NCBI RefSeq assembly: GCF_947624825.1
Contig: NZ_CANQLZ010000008.1
Location: 1 to 63,123 of the forward strand
DNA from: an uncultured Acinetobacter sp.
Lineage (GTDB): Bacteria; Pseudomonadota; Gammaproteobacteria; Pseudomonadales; Moraxellaceae
Length of the DNA: 63,123 nucleotides
Direction: 5' to 3'
Numbering within the stretch: the first letter of the stretch is position 1; the number at the start of each line of letters is the position of its first letter. Under the pieces are notes generated by a model. That model was not told where the DNA came from. It ran no database searches and worked only from the letters and a program-made list of their open reading frames with translations. The position numbers and the translations under genes were made by a program. Shown here piece by piece: positions 46,117-55,228 of the stretch.

Positions 46117-46914
46117 ATGCAACGTTTTGCCGTCGGTATTGAGTTTTGTGGGATGCAGTATCGAGGCTGGCAAACCCAGCAAGCAGGCGTTGTGAGCTTG
46201 CAAGAAACCATTGAGCACATTTTAAGTAAAATTGCCAATGAGCCAATTGTGCTGCATGGTGCAGGACGCACTGATGCTGGTGTACATGCCACCAACATGG
46301 TCGCGCATTTTGATACCACAGCCATCCGCCCTTTACGTGGATGGTTAATGGGCGCCAACAGTCAGCTACCTAAAGACATTGCGATCCAATGGATTAAACC
46401 CATGGATGAAAATTTCCATGCGCGTTTTAAAGCCAAAGCACGCCGTTATCGTTACGTGGTGTATAACAACCCTATGCGACCTGCTTTGCTGCATAAACAA
46501 GTGACGCATATCTATCAACCTTTAGATGTGACTAAGATGATGGAAGCTGCGAAAAAGTTTGAGGGTACGCATAACTTTGAAAGTTTCCGTGCTGCGGCCT
46601 GCCAATCTAATCAACCTGTACGTCATGTTAAGCATTGTCGTTTAATTCAGCATGGCTGCTATTTGGTGCTTGATATTCAAGCTGATGGTTTTTTACATCA
46701 CATGGTACGTAACATCATGGGCTGCTTACTTGAAATTGGGCAAGGTATGTATGAGGTGGAGCATATTGATGCCATTTTTGCAGCTCAAGATCGTAGTGCT
46801 GCCGGCATTACCGCACCACCCGATGGCTTGTATTTTATTCATGCCGATTACCCAAGCGAATTTGAACTGCCTCATCTGCCGCTTGGACCGCATTGGTTAA
46901 ATATGCCGGAATAA
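46117..46914 (+). CDS. truA: tRNA pseudouridine synthase A
   Basis: TruA makes pseudouridine at positions 38-40 of the tRNA anticodon arm. The catalytic aspartate is D53 in GAGRTDAGVHA. The N terminus MQRFAVGIEFCGMQYRGWQTQ and the later VRNIMGCLLEIG are typical. ATG 46117 with GAGG (46108-46111) in front is the start; a longer frame from 46000 overlaps the asparaginase gene. The length of 265 residues is normal. Confidence 0.96.
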   Translation: MQRFAVGIEFCGMQYRGWQTQQAGVVSLQETIEHILSKIANEPIVLHGAGRTDAGVHATNMVAHFDTTAIRPLRGWLMGANSQLPKDIAIQWIKPMDENFHARFKAKARRYRYVVYNNPMRPALLHKQVTHIYQPLDVTKMMEAAKKFEGTHNFESFRAAACQSNQPVRHVKHCRLIQHGCYLVLDIQADGFLHHMVRNIMGCLLEIGQGMYEVEHIDAIFAAQDRSAAGITAPPDGLYFIHADYPSEFELPHLPLGPHWLNMPE

Positions 46915-47212
46915 AATCTATTACATCACGCAAAACTGAGTTCTAAGGCAAAAATAATACCCAAACTAATGTGACAACATAGCTTAAAAGCCAAGGCTGC
47001 GATGTCATATTTTGCGCTTTGGCACACTTGCCTTTCACTTTGCAAAGTACAAAGCGCTCCTGTGGTAAATTTGATTTTCTGTAGTGGCTAATCAAGTGCG
47101 CGTTCGCTTATTTTACTCTCACCTAAACGACTAGTGGGCGTTGCCCACCTTGTATTTCACAAAAAAATTGACTATAATTTGCGCCTTTCCAATTTATTCA
47201 TTCAGGTAGGCT
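46915..47212. promoter_or_regulatory. truA-infA intergenic region with the infA promoter
   Basis: No gene is seen in these 298 bases. TTGTAT (47150-47155) and TATAAT (47173-47178) with 17 bases between form a good sigma-70 promoter for infA. Just before it lies the hairpin GTGGGC-GTT-GCCCAC (47134-47148), without a T tract. Confidence 0.6.
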
Positions 47213-47434
47213 ATGGCCAATAAAGAGGAACTCATCGAGTTCGAAGGCGTTGTCACCGAGACGCTTCCTAATACTATGTTCCGTGTACGATTAGAGAACG
47301 GTCACGAAGTGATTGCCCACATTTCTGGTAAAATGCGCAAACACTATATCCGCATTTTGACTGGCGACAGTGTAAAAGTAGAAATGACACCTTATGATTT
47401 GACTAAGGGTCGTATCACTTATCGTGCACGCTAA
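47213..47434 (+). CDS. infA: Translation initiation factor IF-1
   Basis: A 73-residue OB-fold protein that binds the 30S A site during initiation. The sequence [20 protein letters not shown] to [11 protein letters not shown] is standard for IF-1 in gammaproteobacteria. AGG stands in front of the ATG. It has its own promoter and terminator. Confidence 0.98.
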   Translation: MANKEELIEFEGVVTETLPNTMFRVRLENGHEVIAHISGKMRKHYIRILTGDSVKVEMTPYDLTKGRITYRAR

Positions 47435-47448
47435 GTTTTAGCGTAAGC

Positions 47449-47480
47449 AAAAAGCCACTTCTTTAAAAGTGGCTTTTTTT
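47449..47480 (+). terminator. Intrinsic terminator of infA
   Basis: Stem GCCACTT (47454-47460) / AAGTGGC (47467-47473), six-base loop, A run before and seven T after. Confidence 0.9.
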
Positions 47481-47501
47481 ATGCCCATTCAATCGCTCAA
47501 A

Positions 47502-47521
47502 GGGCAGCGCTTGCGTTGCCC
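47502..47521. repeat. GC-rich hairpin after infA
   Basis: GGGCAGCG / CGTTGCCC (eight pairs with one G-T) around CTTG. It shares the GTTGCCCAC end with the hairpin in front of infA at 47134-47148. It has no T tract. Confidence 0.5.
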
Positions 47522-47528
47522 ACATAAA

Positions 47529-47557
47529 AAAACGCAGCCTCAAGCTGCGTCTTTTTA
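47529..47557 (-). terminator. Intrinsic terminator of leuB
   Basis: Stem ACGCAGC (47532-47538) / GCTGCGT (47544-47550), five-base loop, with a T run on the minus strand. Confidence 0.85.
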
Positions 47558-47571
47558 AGTTTGGTTAAAAC

Positions 47572-48651
47572 TTAGTTCAATGCTGCAACCACAGCTTGAC
47601 CCATTTCAACTGTACCTACTTTGTTCATACCTTCAGACATAATGTCAGCAGTACGTAAGCCTTGATCTAACACTTGACCTACAGCATCTTCAATCGCTTT
47701 AGCTGCTGCTTCTTCGCGGAATGTATAACGCAACATCATGGCAACAGATAAAATGGTTGCAAGTGGGTTGGCAAGGTTTTGACCTGCGATGTCTGGCGCT
47801 GAACCGTGGCAAGGCTCATACATACCTTTCCCTTGCTCATCTAAAGACGCAGATGGCAACATCCCAATTGAACCGGTTAACATTGCTGCTTCGTCAGATA
47901 AGATATCGCCAAACAAGTTAGAGGTTACAATCACGTCAAATTGCTTAGGTGCACGTACTAACTGCATAGCGGCATTGTCTACATACATATGTGACAATTC
48001 AACTTGTGGATAATCTGCTTGGTGCATAGCCGTTACGGTTTGTTTCCAAAGCTCAGTCACTTCAAGTACGTTGGCTTTATCGACTGAACATACTTTACCA
48101 CCACGTAAGCCTGCAAGTTCAAATGCCACTTTTGCAATACGCTTGATTTCAGATTCGCTATATACGTCGGTGTTAAAACCTTGTTTTTCACCGTTTTCTA
48201 ATTCACGAATACCACGTGGTTGACCAAAGTAAATACCACCGGTTAATTCACGTACGATTAAAATATCTAAACCTGCCACAATTTCAGGCTTTAAGCTTGA
48301 AGCATCAGCAAGTTGCGGGTACAAAATCGCAGGACGTAAGTTGGCAAATAAATTAAGTTCTGCACGTAATTTAAGTAAGCCACGCTCTGGACGAATTGAA
48401 CGTTCAATCGTATCCCACTTAGGACCGCCAACAGCACCTAATAAAATTGCATCAGCACGTTTTGCTTGCTCAGATGTCACGTCTGGGTACGGCGCGCCGT
48501 GTGCATCAATTGCCGCACCGCCCAATAAACCCTCTTCCCACGTCAAACCTAGCGCAAATTTTTGGTTAACCGTCGTTAATACTTGTTCAGCCGCTTTTAC
48601 AATTTCAGGGCCAATGCCGTCACCAGCTAAAATCAAAATATGTTTTGACAT
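47572..48651 (-). CDS. leuB: 3-isopropylmalate dehydrogenase
   Basis: LeuB oxidises and decarboxylates 3-isopropylmalate in leucine synthesis, with NAD. Conserved blocks are [10 protein letters not shown] near the N terminus, [19 protein letters not shown], and [18 protein letters not shown]. The start is ATG 48651 ([12 protein letters not shown]), with GGAA seven bases before it; a frame extending four residues further has no such site. It is the last gene of leuC-leuD-x-leuB. Confidence 0.97.
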   Translation of the reverse strand: MSKHILILAGDGIGPEIVKAAEQVLTTVNQKFALGLTWEEGLLGGAAIDAHGAPYPDVTSEQAKRADAILLGAVGGPKWDTIERSIRPERGLLKLRAELNLFANLRPAILYPQLADASSLKPEIVAGLDILIVRELTGGIYFGQPRGIRELENGEKQGFNTDVYSESEIKRIAKVAFELAGLRGGKVCSVDKANVLEVTELWKQTVTAMHQADYPQVELSHMYVDNAAMQLVRAPKQFDVIVTSNLFGDILSDEAAMLTGSIGMLPSASLDEQGKGMYEPCHGSAPDIAGQNLANPLATILSVAMMLRYTFREEAAAKAIEDAVGQVLDQGLRTADIMSEGMNKVGTVEMGQAVVAALN

Positions 48652-48690
48652 GAGATATTCCATTGATCAATGACCAAGCAATTGGTCGTA

Positions 48691-49248
48691 TTAAAGTTTT
48701 CGTTCCACAAACTCGCCAAGGCCAGTGAGGGCATTATAAGGTTTACAAAAACGACGGATGGTCTTTTTTGCTTGCTTTAAATCGACACATAACGGATCGG
48801 GTGCAGAGGTGTTTAATAAACTACCTGAATTGCTACTACGCTGCCGATACATATGTAAGGTGTAACGTGTCTTGGCTTTAAAGCGATGAATGAGGTGCAA
48901 TTTTTCTGCTTTATTTTTGGATACTGGGTAAAAACGTAGCACCAATTCATGTTGACCGGGCGCAACCGACAAATACAAAGCATTGTTTTGACCCACATGA
49001 CGTTGTTGCAAACGTAAAATATTGGCCGAAATGGCTTGGCGATAAATCTTGCCTTTGTCGCTGTCCATAATATGAATGGCATTGAAACGCTCAAATTCAC
49101 AATGGGTCGTCCCTGAACAATAAATCAATGCGTTGTTCGGTTCATCTTTACTCATAGGCACATGTTTAATCTGTGCTGTATCCACCAATTGGCAGGCACT
49201 GAGCAGCATTACTGTACTCAGTGCACCAACCAAGCATATTTTTTTCAT
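48691..49248 (-). CDS. Probable lipoprotein within the leu gene group
   Basis: About 185 residues from MKKICLVGALSTVMLLSACQ: a signal peptide with lipobox LSAC, so the mature protein is probably lipid-anchored at the cysteine (about residue 19). The rest is basic and strand-rich, with four further cysteines that may form disulfides. I do not recognise the family. ATG 49260 (MSGKMKK) is an equal choice of start. It lies between leuD and leuB on the same strand, with no obvious leucine role. Confidence 0.75.
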   Translation of the reverse strand: MKKICLVGALSTVMLLSACQLVDTAQIKHVPMSKDEPNNALIYCSGTTHCEFERFNAIHIMDSDKGKIYRQAISANILRLQQRHVGQNNALYLSVAPGQHELVLRFYPVSKNKAEKLHLIHRFKAKTRYTLHMYRQRSSNSGSLLNTSAPDPLCVDLKQAKKTIRRFCKPYNALTGLGEFVERKL

Positions 49249-49314
49249 TTTGCCACTCATGCCTTTGCAATCTTGGCAAAATGTTAGCAAGACTTAATAA
49301 TCTATGCTATGGCA

Positions 49315-49965
49315 TTAACCACGAATCTCGTTAAATACCCAAGGACGTGCCGCTTTGGTTTTTTCTTCATAAGCACGAATGTCATCGCTGGCTTGCAAAG
49401 TCAAACCAATATCATCTAAACCATTGATTAAGCAATGTTTACGAAATGGATCAACTTCAAATTTAAAGCTTTCACCACTTGGTGTACGTACTTCTTGTGC
49501 TTGTAAATCAATCGTTAATTGATAACCTTCAGTTGCAAAACATTCTTTAAATAACTGATCAACAATCTCTTCAGATAAGATCACTGGCAACATGCCGTTT
49601 TTAAAGCTGTTATTAAAGAAGATGTCGGCATAACTTGGTGCAATCACCGTGCGAAAACCATATTCTTCCAATGCCCACGGCGCATGTTCACGGCTTGAAC
49701 CACAACCAAAGTTGGCACGTGAGATCAAGATAGATGCACCTTGGTAACGCGCTTGGTTTAAGGCAAAATCTTTATTTAATGGACGTTTTGAATTATCTAA
49801 ACCTAAATAACCTTCATCTAAATAACGTAATTCATCAAATAAGTTTTCGCCAAAACCCGTACGTTTAATCGATTTTAAAAACTGTTTTGGAATGATCAAA
49901 TCGGTATCAACGTTGGCACGATCTAATGGTGCAACGATACCTTGTTCAACGGTATATTTTTTCAT
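49315..49965 (-). CDS. leuD: 3-isopropylmalate dehydratase small subunit
   Basis: LeuD with LeuC isomerises 2-isopropylmalate to 3-isopropylmalate. The swivel-domain motif [15 protein letters not shown] is present, along with [13 protein letters not shown] near the N terminus. ATG 49965 (MKKYTVEQG) is the start, giving 216 residues; the frame extends upstream into leuC. It begins 13 bases after leuC stops. Confidence 0.97.
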   Translation of the reverse strand: MKKYTVEQGIVAPLDRANVDTDLIIPKQFLKSIKRTGFGENLFDELRYLDEGYLGLDNSKRPLNKDFALNQARYQGASILISRANFGCGSSREHAPWALEEYGFRTVIAPSYADIFFNNSFKNGMLPVILSEEIVDQLFKECFATEGYQLTIDLQAQEVRTPSGESFKFEVDPFRKHCLINGLDDIGLTLQASDDIRAYEEKTKAARPWVFNEIRG

Positions 49966-49978
49966 TGTCTTGCTCCTA

Positions 49979-51412
49979 TTAGAATGAACGTACGTCAACA
50001 AAGTGACCGGCAATTGCCGCTGCTGCTGCCATTGCTGGGCTTACCAAGTGTGTACGACCGCCATTGCCCTGACGACCTTCAAAGTTACGGTTTGAGGTTG
50101 AAGCACAATGCTCACCCGGTTGTAACTTATCTGCATTCATGGCCAAGCACATCGAGCAGCCCGGCTCACGCCATTCAAAGCCCGCTTCAATTAAGATTTT
50201 ATCTAAGCCTTCAGCTTCTGCTTGTGCTTTGACTAAGCCAGAACCTGGAACCACCATGGCTTGCTTAATACTTGAAGCCACTTTTTTGCCTTGAGCAACT
50301 TTGGCAGCTTCACGAATATCTTCAATACGTGAGTTGGTACATGAACCAATAAATACACGGTCTAATTGAATGTCTGCCAAGGCTTGACCTGCAGTTAAAC
50401 CCATGTAGTTGTAAGCACGCGTCCAGTCGTTACGTTGTACGTCATCTTTGGCTTGCTCGAGTGTAGGAACCGCTTGAGTCACTGGAATCACCATCTCAGG
50501 AGATGTACCCCAAGAGACTTGCGGTTCAATCTCTTCACCTTGTAATACCACTACAGTATCAAAGTGTGCAGCTTCATCAGAATGTAGAGTATTCCAATAC
50601 TCTACCGCTTGATCCCACTGCTCGCCTTTTGGCGCGTATGGACGGTCTTTTACGTATGCAATGGTTTTGTCATCTACAGCAACCATACCCACACGGGCGC
50701 CGCCTTCAATCGCCATGTTACATACCGTCATACGACCTTCGATCGACATATCACGGAATACTTGACCACCAAATTCAATGGCATGACCTGTACCGCCTGC
50801 GGTACCAATTTTACCGATAATAGCCAAAACCACATCTTTTGGTGTTACGCCTTGACCCAATTTACCGTCAACACGTACCAACATGTTTTTCATTTTCTTT
50901 TGAACTAAGCATTGGGTTGCCAATACATGTTCAACTTCTGATGTACCAATACCGTGTGCCAAGCAACCAAATGCACCATGTGTTGCTGTATGCGAGTCAC
51001 CACACACCACAGTCATACCCGGTAAAGTTAAACCCTGCTCAGGACCTACAACGTGTGCAATGCCTTGACGCACATCATTAATATCAAACTGTACCACGTT
51101 AAAAGTTTTACAGTTGTCATCTAAGGTTTGTACTTGAATACGTGAAGTGTCGTCTTCAATTCCTGAGATCCCTTCTGAACGCTCTTTTTTAGAGGTCGGT
51201 ACGTTATGGTCAGGAGTGGCAATATTGGCGCTTAAACGCCAAGGTGTACGACCGGCAAGTTGTAAACCTTCAAAAGCTTGTGGAGAAGTCACTTCATGTA
51301 ATAAATGACGGTCAATATAAAGCAATGCAGAGCCATCATCTCGTTGTTTTACTAGATGGTCATCCCATAATTTGTCATACAATGTTTTTGCTTGTTGGGT
51401 TTCGCCTGCCAT
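49979..51412 (-). CDS. leuC: 3-isopropylmalate dehydratase large subunit
   Basis: The aconitase-like large subunit with a 4Fe-4S cluster. The cluster ligands lie in the [12 protein letters not shown] and [10 protein letters not shown] motifs. The N terminus ([19 protein letters not shown]) and [14 protein letters not shown] are typical. The start is ATG 51412 with GGAG ten bases in front. It leads leuC-leuD-lipoprotein-leuB. A LysR-type gene lies about 0.7 kb upstream on the other strand. Confidence 0.97.
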   Translation of the reverse strand: MAGETQQAKTLYDKLWDDHLVKQRDDGSALLYIDRHLLHEVTSPQAFEGLQLAGRTPWRLSANIATPDHNVPTSKKERSEGISGIEDDTSRIQVQTLDDNCKTFNVVQFDINDVRQGIAHVVGPEQGLTLPGMTVVCGDSHTATHGAFGCLAHGIGTSEVEHVLATQCLVQKKMKNMLVRVDGKLGQGVTPKDVVLAIIGKIGTAGGTGHAIEFGGQVFRDMSIEGRMTVCNMAIEGGARVGMVAVDDKTIAYVKDRPYAPKGEQWDQAVEYWNTLHSDEAAHFDTVVVLQGEEIEPQVSWGTSPEMVIPVTQAVPTLEQAKDDVQRNDWTRAYNYMGLTAGQALADIQLDRVFIGSCTNSRIEDIREAAKVAQGKKVASSIKQAMVVPGSGLVKAQAEAEGLDKILIEAGFEWREPGCSMCLAMNADKLQPGEHCASTSNRNFEGRQGNGGRTHLVSPAMAAAAAIAGHFVDVRSF

Positions 51413-51659
51413 GTCGATATGCTCCACTGGACTGGGTAAATTTATATATTAAAAATGATTATAAACAGCTAATCACATAAATCTAATTTATCATTTTTAT
51501 TAATTCAAAAACTTTTTTTAATAGATTATTTGACCATCAAATCTTAATTTTATCATTCAATTTTACGATTAATTTTAAAAATATATTCGTTTTTACAAAT
51601 TAAAGTCTGGGCTTTATGATGTATCTATCAGCACAAGATAAGCAATCAGGAGCAGTTCA
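51413..51659. promoter_or_regulatory. Very AT-rich region between leuC and the DUF2061 gene
   Basis: This region is strongly AT-rich from about 51430 to 51600 and must hold divergent promoters. I see no leader peptide rich in leucine codons and no attenuator hairpin for the leu genes. Confidence 0.4.
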
Positions 51660-51887
51660 ATGGCACATATCCAACACTTTGTTGATCAAAATCAACGTAT
51701 GTTTAAAAAAACCTTAAGCTATTACATTATGCATATTACAGTGGCGCTCTTGGTGGGTTACTTTGTCACCGGTAGTATTTGGATGGCCATGACATTAAGT
51801 GTTTTAGAACCAACCATTCAAGCTGTGGCGTACTTTTTCCACGAACGCGTATGGGAAAAGAAACAGCAAGTGATCCCTCAAGCTTAA
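51660..51887 (+). CDS. DUF2061 family membrane protein
   Basis: A 75-residue protein with the DUF2061 pattern: KKTLSYYIMHITVALLVGYFVTGSIWMAM, a conserved E, and the end YFFHERVWEKK. It has two membrane segments. The function is unknown. AGGAG stands eight bases before the ATG, and a terminator follows. Confidence 0.88.
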   Translation: MAHIQHFVDQNQRMFKKTLSYYIMHITVALLVGYFVTGSIWMAMTLSVLEPTIQAVAYFFHERVWEKKQQVIPQA

Positions 51888-51905
51888 ATCATCTGCTGCT
51901 CCTCA

Positions 51906-51936
51906 TCAGACCACTCTTTAAGGGTGGTCTTTTTTG
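51906..51936 (+). terminator. Intrinsic terminator of the DUF2061 gene
   Basis: Stem AGACCAC (51908-51914) / GTGGTCT (51924-51930) followed by a run of T. Confidence 0.85.
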
Positions 51937-52086
51937 TGTCTTATTGGACAGATGCTGCCACCTCACTTGTCTAATTGTTAAACAAGCGGTTATATTTTGA
52001 TGCAATTTGGGTATTTTTTCTTTGCTTAAATATAAAAAATTATAAATAATGAAATACGCATAAAAAAACTTTATGGATGAGCGCTT

Positions 52087-52950
52087 ATGAATCTTGCAGC
52101 CTTTGAAGCTTTTGTCAAAGTGATGGAAATGGGTTCAATTTCAATGGCAGCCGATCAGCTGTTTATTACCCAACCTGCTGTCACTAAACGCATTCATAGT
52201 TTAGAGGAATATTTTGGCGTTAAACTGTTTGAGTCGGCAGGTCGCGGTGTACAAGCCACGCATGCTGCCCATTCTTTATTGCCTAAAGTCAAAAATTGGC
52301 TCAATGAGCTTGGCGATATTCACCACACTTTAAGCCATGAACAAAATGAAGTGCAAGGCAAACTCAAGCTTGGCACCAGTCATCATATTGGCTTACATCA
52401 TATTCCGCATCATTTGCGTCGCTATGTACAAGATTATCCAAACGTGCGCTTAGATGTACGTTTTGTGGATTCAGAACAAGCCCATGAGCAAGTTTTGGCG
52501 GGCGACCTAGAATTGGCGTTTTTAACTTTACCGCCACAACTGGATGCACGTTTAAAATACATCACCCTTTGGGATGATCCATTGGTGTTTGTGGCAGCAC
52601 CTTTTCATCCGTTGGCACAGGCACAAAATTTAACCCTACATGACTTAATTGCCTATCCAAGTTTATTGCCGGCTGCACAGACCTATACCTCACAAATCAC
52701 TTTGGCTGAATTTGAAAAGCAAGGCGTAAAACCTAAAGTCACCATGAGCAATAACCCACTTGAGTCTATTCGTATGTTGGTATCGATTGGCTTAGGTTGG
52801 TCGGTGTTACCTAAAACCATGGTCAGCCATGAACTGCAACAATTAGATATTAATCTTGAGATGCATCGTCAGTTAGGTATGGTGTGGCATCCCGGACGTA
52901 GTCAGTCTAAAGCCGCACAAGCCTTGGTCGGTTCCATGCAAGCTGAGTAA
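52087..52950 (+). CDS. LysR family transcriptional regulator
   Basis: A 287-residue LysR-type regulator. The helix-turn-helix spans residues 3-60 (FEAFVKVMEMGSISMAADQLFITQPAVTKRIHSLE), followed by a linker helix and a substrate-binding domain from about residue 90. The target and effector are unknown. It does not stand directly divergent from a gene it would obviously control; ovoA, the next gene, is on the same strand behind a terminator. Confidence 0.92.
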   Translation: MNLAAFEAFVKVMEMGSISMAADQLFITQPAVTKRIHSLEEYFGVKLFESAGRGVQATHAAHSLLPKVKNWLNELGDIHHTLSHEQNEVQGKLKLGTSHHIGLHHIPHHLRRYVQDYPNVRLDVRFVDSEQAHEQVLAGDLELAFLTLPPQLDARLKYITLWDDPLVFVAAPFHPLAQAQNLTLHDLIAYPSLLPAAQTYTSQITLAEFEKQGVKPKVTMSNNPLESIRMLVSIGLGWSVLPKTMVSHELQQLDINLEMHRQLGMVWHPGRSQSKAAQALVGSMQAE

Positions 52951-52989
52951 CATTTGTTTATATACAATAAAAATGACTTCACGTAGAGT

Positions 52990-53018
52990 AAAAGATCAGC
53001 CAAGGCTGGTCTTTTTTA
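52990..53018 (+). terminator. Intrinsic terminator of the lysR-type gene
   Basis: Stem AGATCAGC (52993-53000) / GCTGGTCT (53005-53012) with one G-T pair, loop CAAG and a T run; it ends about 23 bases before the ovoA start. Confidence 0.8.
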
Positions 53019-53040
53019 ATAACAAAAATAGGGGCAATTT

Positions 53041-54285
53041 ATGCACCATACATCCAAGCCGCCGTTGCCACTTGATTCATCGCCCAATTTACAACAAGCC
53101 GATGCAGAACAATTACGCCAAGATATTAAAAATTATTTTTTACAAACCTTTAGCTATTATGAATCTTTGTTTGAATGCTTAACTGAACAAGGTTTTTATC
53201 AAAAAGCCATTGCGCTACGTCACCCCTTGATTTTTTACTATGGTCATACTGCAACTTTTTTTGTCAATAAATTACTGCTGGCCAAATTAATCCCTGAGCG
53301 TATTGATCCACATTTTGAAGCCCTATTTGCCATTGGGGTCGATGAAATGAGTTGGGATGATTTAGACGATCGTCATTATGATTGGCCAAGCATACAAGCG
53401 GTGCATGCCTATCGGCAAAAAGTCAAAGCCTTAGTCCTTCACTTAATAGACACCCAACCTTTGCAAGCCCCGATTAATTGGCAACATCCGTGGTGGGCAA
53501 TCATGATGGCGATTGAACATGAACGTATTCATTTAGAAACTTCATCGGTGTTAATTCGCCAACAACAATTAGAATATGTATTGCCTCATCCTCACTGGCG
53601 TCCTTATGCTCAACATGAAAGTGCACCTTTAAATGCTTTAGTCAGCGTGCCTCAAACCGATGTATGTTTATATAAAACTCATGCCAATCCTTTTTATGGG
53701 TGGGATAACGAATATGGTGTACATAAAGTGCAGGTCAAAGCCTTTGCAGCCAGCCGTTATTTGGTCAGTAATCAAGAATTTTTAGGCTTTTTAGAAGATG
53801 GTGGCTATACACAAAGCCAATTTTGGAGCACTGAGGGATACGCATGGCTTGAATTTTCACAAGCCAAGCACCCTACATTTTGGCTCGCTTCAGCCCAAGG
53901 TTGGCAATTGCGTTTAATGACTGATGTGGTTGATATGCCTTGGAACTGGCCCGCTGAGGTCAATTTTCATGAAGCCAAAGCCTTTTGCAATTGGAAAAGT
54001 AAAATTACAGGCGAAAAGGTACGTCTGCCTAGTGAAGACGAATGGTATGCACTGTATCAAAACACCCGTTTAAGCCCAAAAGAGATACAACAATACGCCA
54101 ATCTACAATTAAATTTAGCCGCCTCTTCTTGTCCTGTAGATCACTTTATTCACGGCGAATTTTATGATGTGCAAGGCAATGTCTGGCAATGGACCGAAAC
54201 ACCGATCTATCCATTTGATGGTTTTCAGGTGCATGCGCTTTATGATGACTTTACCCCCCCACCTTTGATGGCGAACATCATTTAA
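53041..54285 (+). CDS. OvoA N-terminal part: DinB and sulfoxide synthase domains
   Basis: The open part before the shift, 414 residues. The DinB-like domain has the iron ligands H69 (FYYGHTATFF) and the HX3HXE motif H160, H164 and E166 (EHERIHLET). The FGE-sulfatase-like domain follows, with AEVNFHEAKAFCNWKSKITGEKVRLPSEDEW and the DVQGNVWQWTETPIYPF block. The last 11 or so residues before the stop are out of frame. As translated it would lack the end of the catalytic domain and the methyltransferase. AGGGG precedes the ATG. Confidence 0.85.
   Translation: MHHTSKPPLPLDSSPNLQQADAEQLRQDIKNYFLQTFSYYESLFECLTEQGFYQKAIALRHPLIFYYGHTATFFVNKLLLAKLIPERIDPHFEALFAIGVDEMSWDDLDDRHYDWPSIQAVHAYRQKVKALVLHLIDTQPLQAPINWQHPWWAIMMAIEHERIHLETSSVLIRQQQLEYVLPHPHWRPYAQHESAPLNALVSVPQTDVCLYKTHANPFYGWDNEYGVHKVQVKAFAASRYLVSNQEFLGFLEDGGYTQSQFWSTEGYAWLEFSQAKHPTFWLASAQGWQLRLMTDVVDMPWNWPAEVNFHEAKAFCNWKSKITGEKVRLPSEDEWYALYQNTRLSPKEIQQYANLQLNLAASSCPVDHFIHGEFYDVQGNVWQWTETPIYPFDGFQVHALYDDFTPPPLMANII
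54254..54260 (+). repeat. C7 homopolymer tract in ovoA
   Basis: Seven C in a row, preceded by TTTA and followed by ACC. It is the site where the ovoA frame is lost; eight or five C would restore it. It is the longest C or G run that I noticed in the window. Confidence 0.95.
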
Positions 54286-54452
54286 TCAAAGGCGGTTCAT
54301 GGATTTCAAGCGGCAATGAGATTTTACATTCGGCACGTTATGCTTTTCGTCGGCATTTTTTCCAACATGTAGGCTTTCGTTATGTAGTAGGTGAACAAGA
54401 TTTAAATCCAATTCGCTCACATTATGAAACCGACAAGCTTGCAGCTGAGTAT

Positions 54453-55157
54453 TTGGAGTTTCAATATGGGGAATCGTACTTTGGCGTTGCCAATTTTGCC
54501 AAAAGCTTAGTTGAGTTGGCCGTACAGCAATTATCTAATCTTAACACGCATAAAGCTTTAGATTTAGGCTGTGCCACAGGGCGAGCCAGTTTTGAATTGG
54601 CACGTTACTTTGATCAAGTCACCGGTATTGATTTTTCCGCTCGCTTTATTCAGCACGGCGTGCAATTGGCCAAGCATAAAACCATTCACTACAGTATGAC
54701 GGTAGAGGGTGAGTTAATGGAGCACAAAGCCTGTCATTTGGCTGACTTTAAACTTGATGCTGTGGCAGATAAGGTCAGCTTCTTCCAAGGCGATGCCTGT
54801 AATTTAAAAGAAGAATTTAGCGGTTATGATTTTATCTTGGCGGCCAATTTAATTGATCGTTTACACCATCCTAAAGACTTTTTAAGCGACATCCATCGTC
54901 GTTTAAATGTTGGCGGTATCTTAATGCTGACCTCGCCTTATACATGGCTGAACGAACATACCCCAAGGAGTGAATGGATTGGTGGTTTTAAACAAAATGC
55001 TGAAAAATTTACCACGCTTGATGGCCTTAAAGTTTTACTCGCTCCGCATTTTGAGATGATCGATACCCCTCGCCATGTAGAATTTGTGATTCGTGAAACA
55101 CAACGTAAATTCCAACATAGTGTAAGTGAAGTCACGCTTTGGCGACGTAAAGTTTAA
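54453..55157 (+). CDS. OvoA C-terminal part: methyltransferase domain
   Basis: The shifted frame is open from about 54264 (FDGEHHLIKGGSWISSGNEIL) to 55157; the first ATG is 54453, giving 234 residues. The SAM-binding motif LDLGCATGRASFELARYF is near residue 30, and YTWLNEHTPRSEWIGGF is typical of the OvoA 4-mercaptohistidine N1-methyltransferase domain. No ribosome site is seen before 54453, so free expression of this part is doubtful. The residues between 54264 and 54453 belong to the synthase domain and its linker. Confidence 0.7.
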   Translation: MEFQYGESYFGVANFAKSLVELAVQQLSNLNTHKALDLGCATGRASFELARYFDQVTGIDFSARFIQHGVQLAKHKTIHYSMTVEGELMEHKACHLADFKLDAVADKVSFFQGDACNLKEEFSGYDFILAANLIDRLHHPKDFLSDIHRRLNVGGILMLTSPYTWLNEHTPRSEWIGGFKQNAEKFTTLDGLKVLLAPHFEMIDTPRHVEFVIRETQRKFQHSVSEVTLWRRKV

Positions 55158-55182
55158 AAAAAGCGCCTCAATGGGCGCTTTG
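55154..55182. terminator. Bidirectional terminator between ovoA and the GntP gene
   Basis: Stem GCGCC / GGCGC with loop TCAAT, A run on the left (a T run for the minus strand), next to the ovoA stop. Confidence 0.8.
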
Positions 55183-55228
55183 TATATGAGATATTGATTA
55201 GATATAACTTAAATACGCTTGAGCACTT

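Larger units (their letters stand above)
53041..55157 (+). pseudogene. ovoA: ovoA, 5-histidylcysteine sulfoxide synthase/methyltransferase, frameshifted
   Basis: Two reading frames together make one complete OvoA, the iron enzyme of ovothiol synthesis. The break is at the C7 tract 54254-54260: with eight C the frame reads DDFTPPTFDGEHHLIKGG straight through, and the gene would code for 705 residues in 2118 bases, the normal size. As sequenced the frame ends at TAA 54285. The order is DinB-like domain, FGE-sulfatase-like catalytic domain, then a SAM methyltransferase. This may be true loss, phase variation by slippage, or a homopolymer sequencing error. Confidence 0.85.

Noticed and set aside
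52973..53182. Plus-strand frame of 69 codons at the start of ovoA
   Set aside because: It overlaps the lysR terminator and the ovoA N terminus in another frame and lacks a ribosome site.
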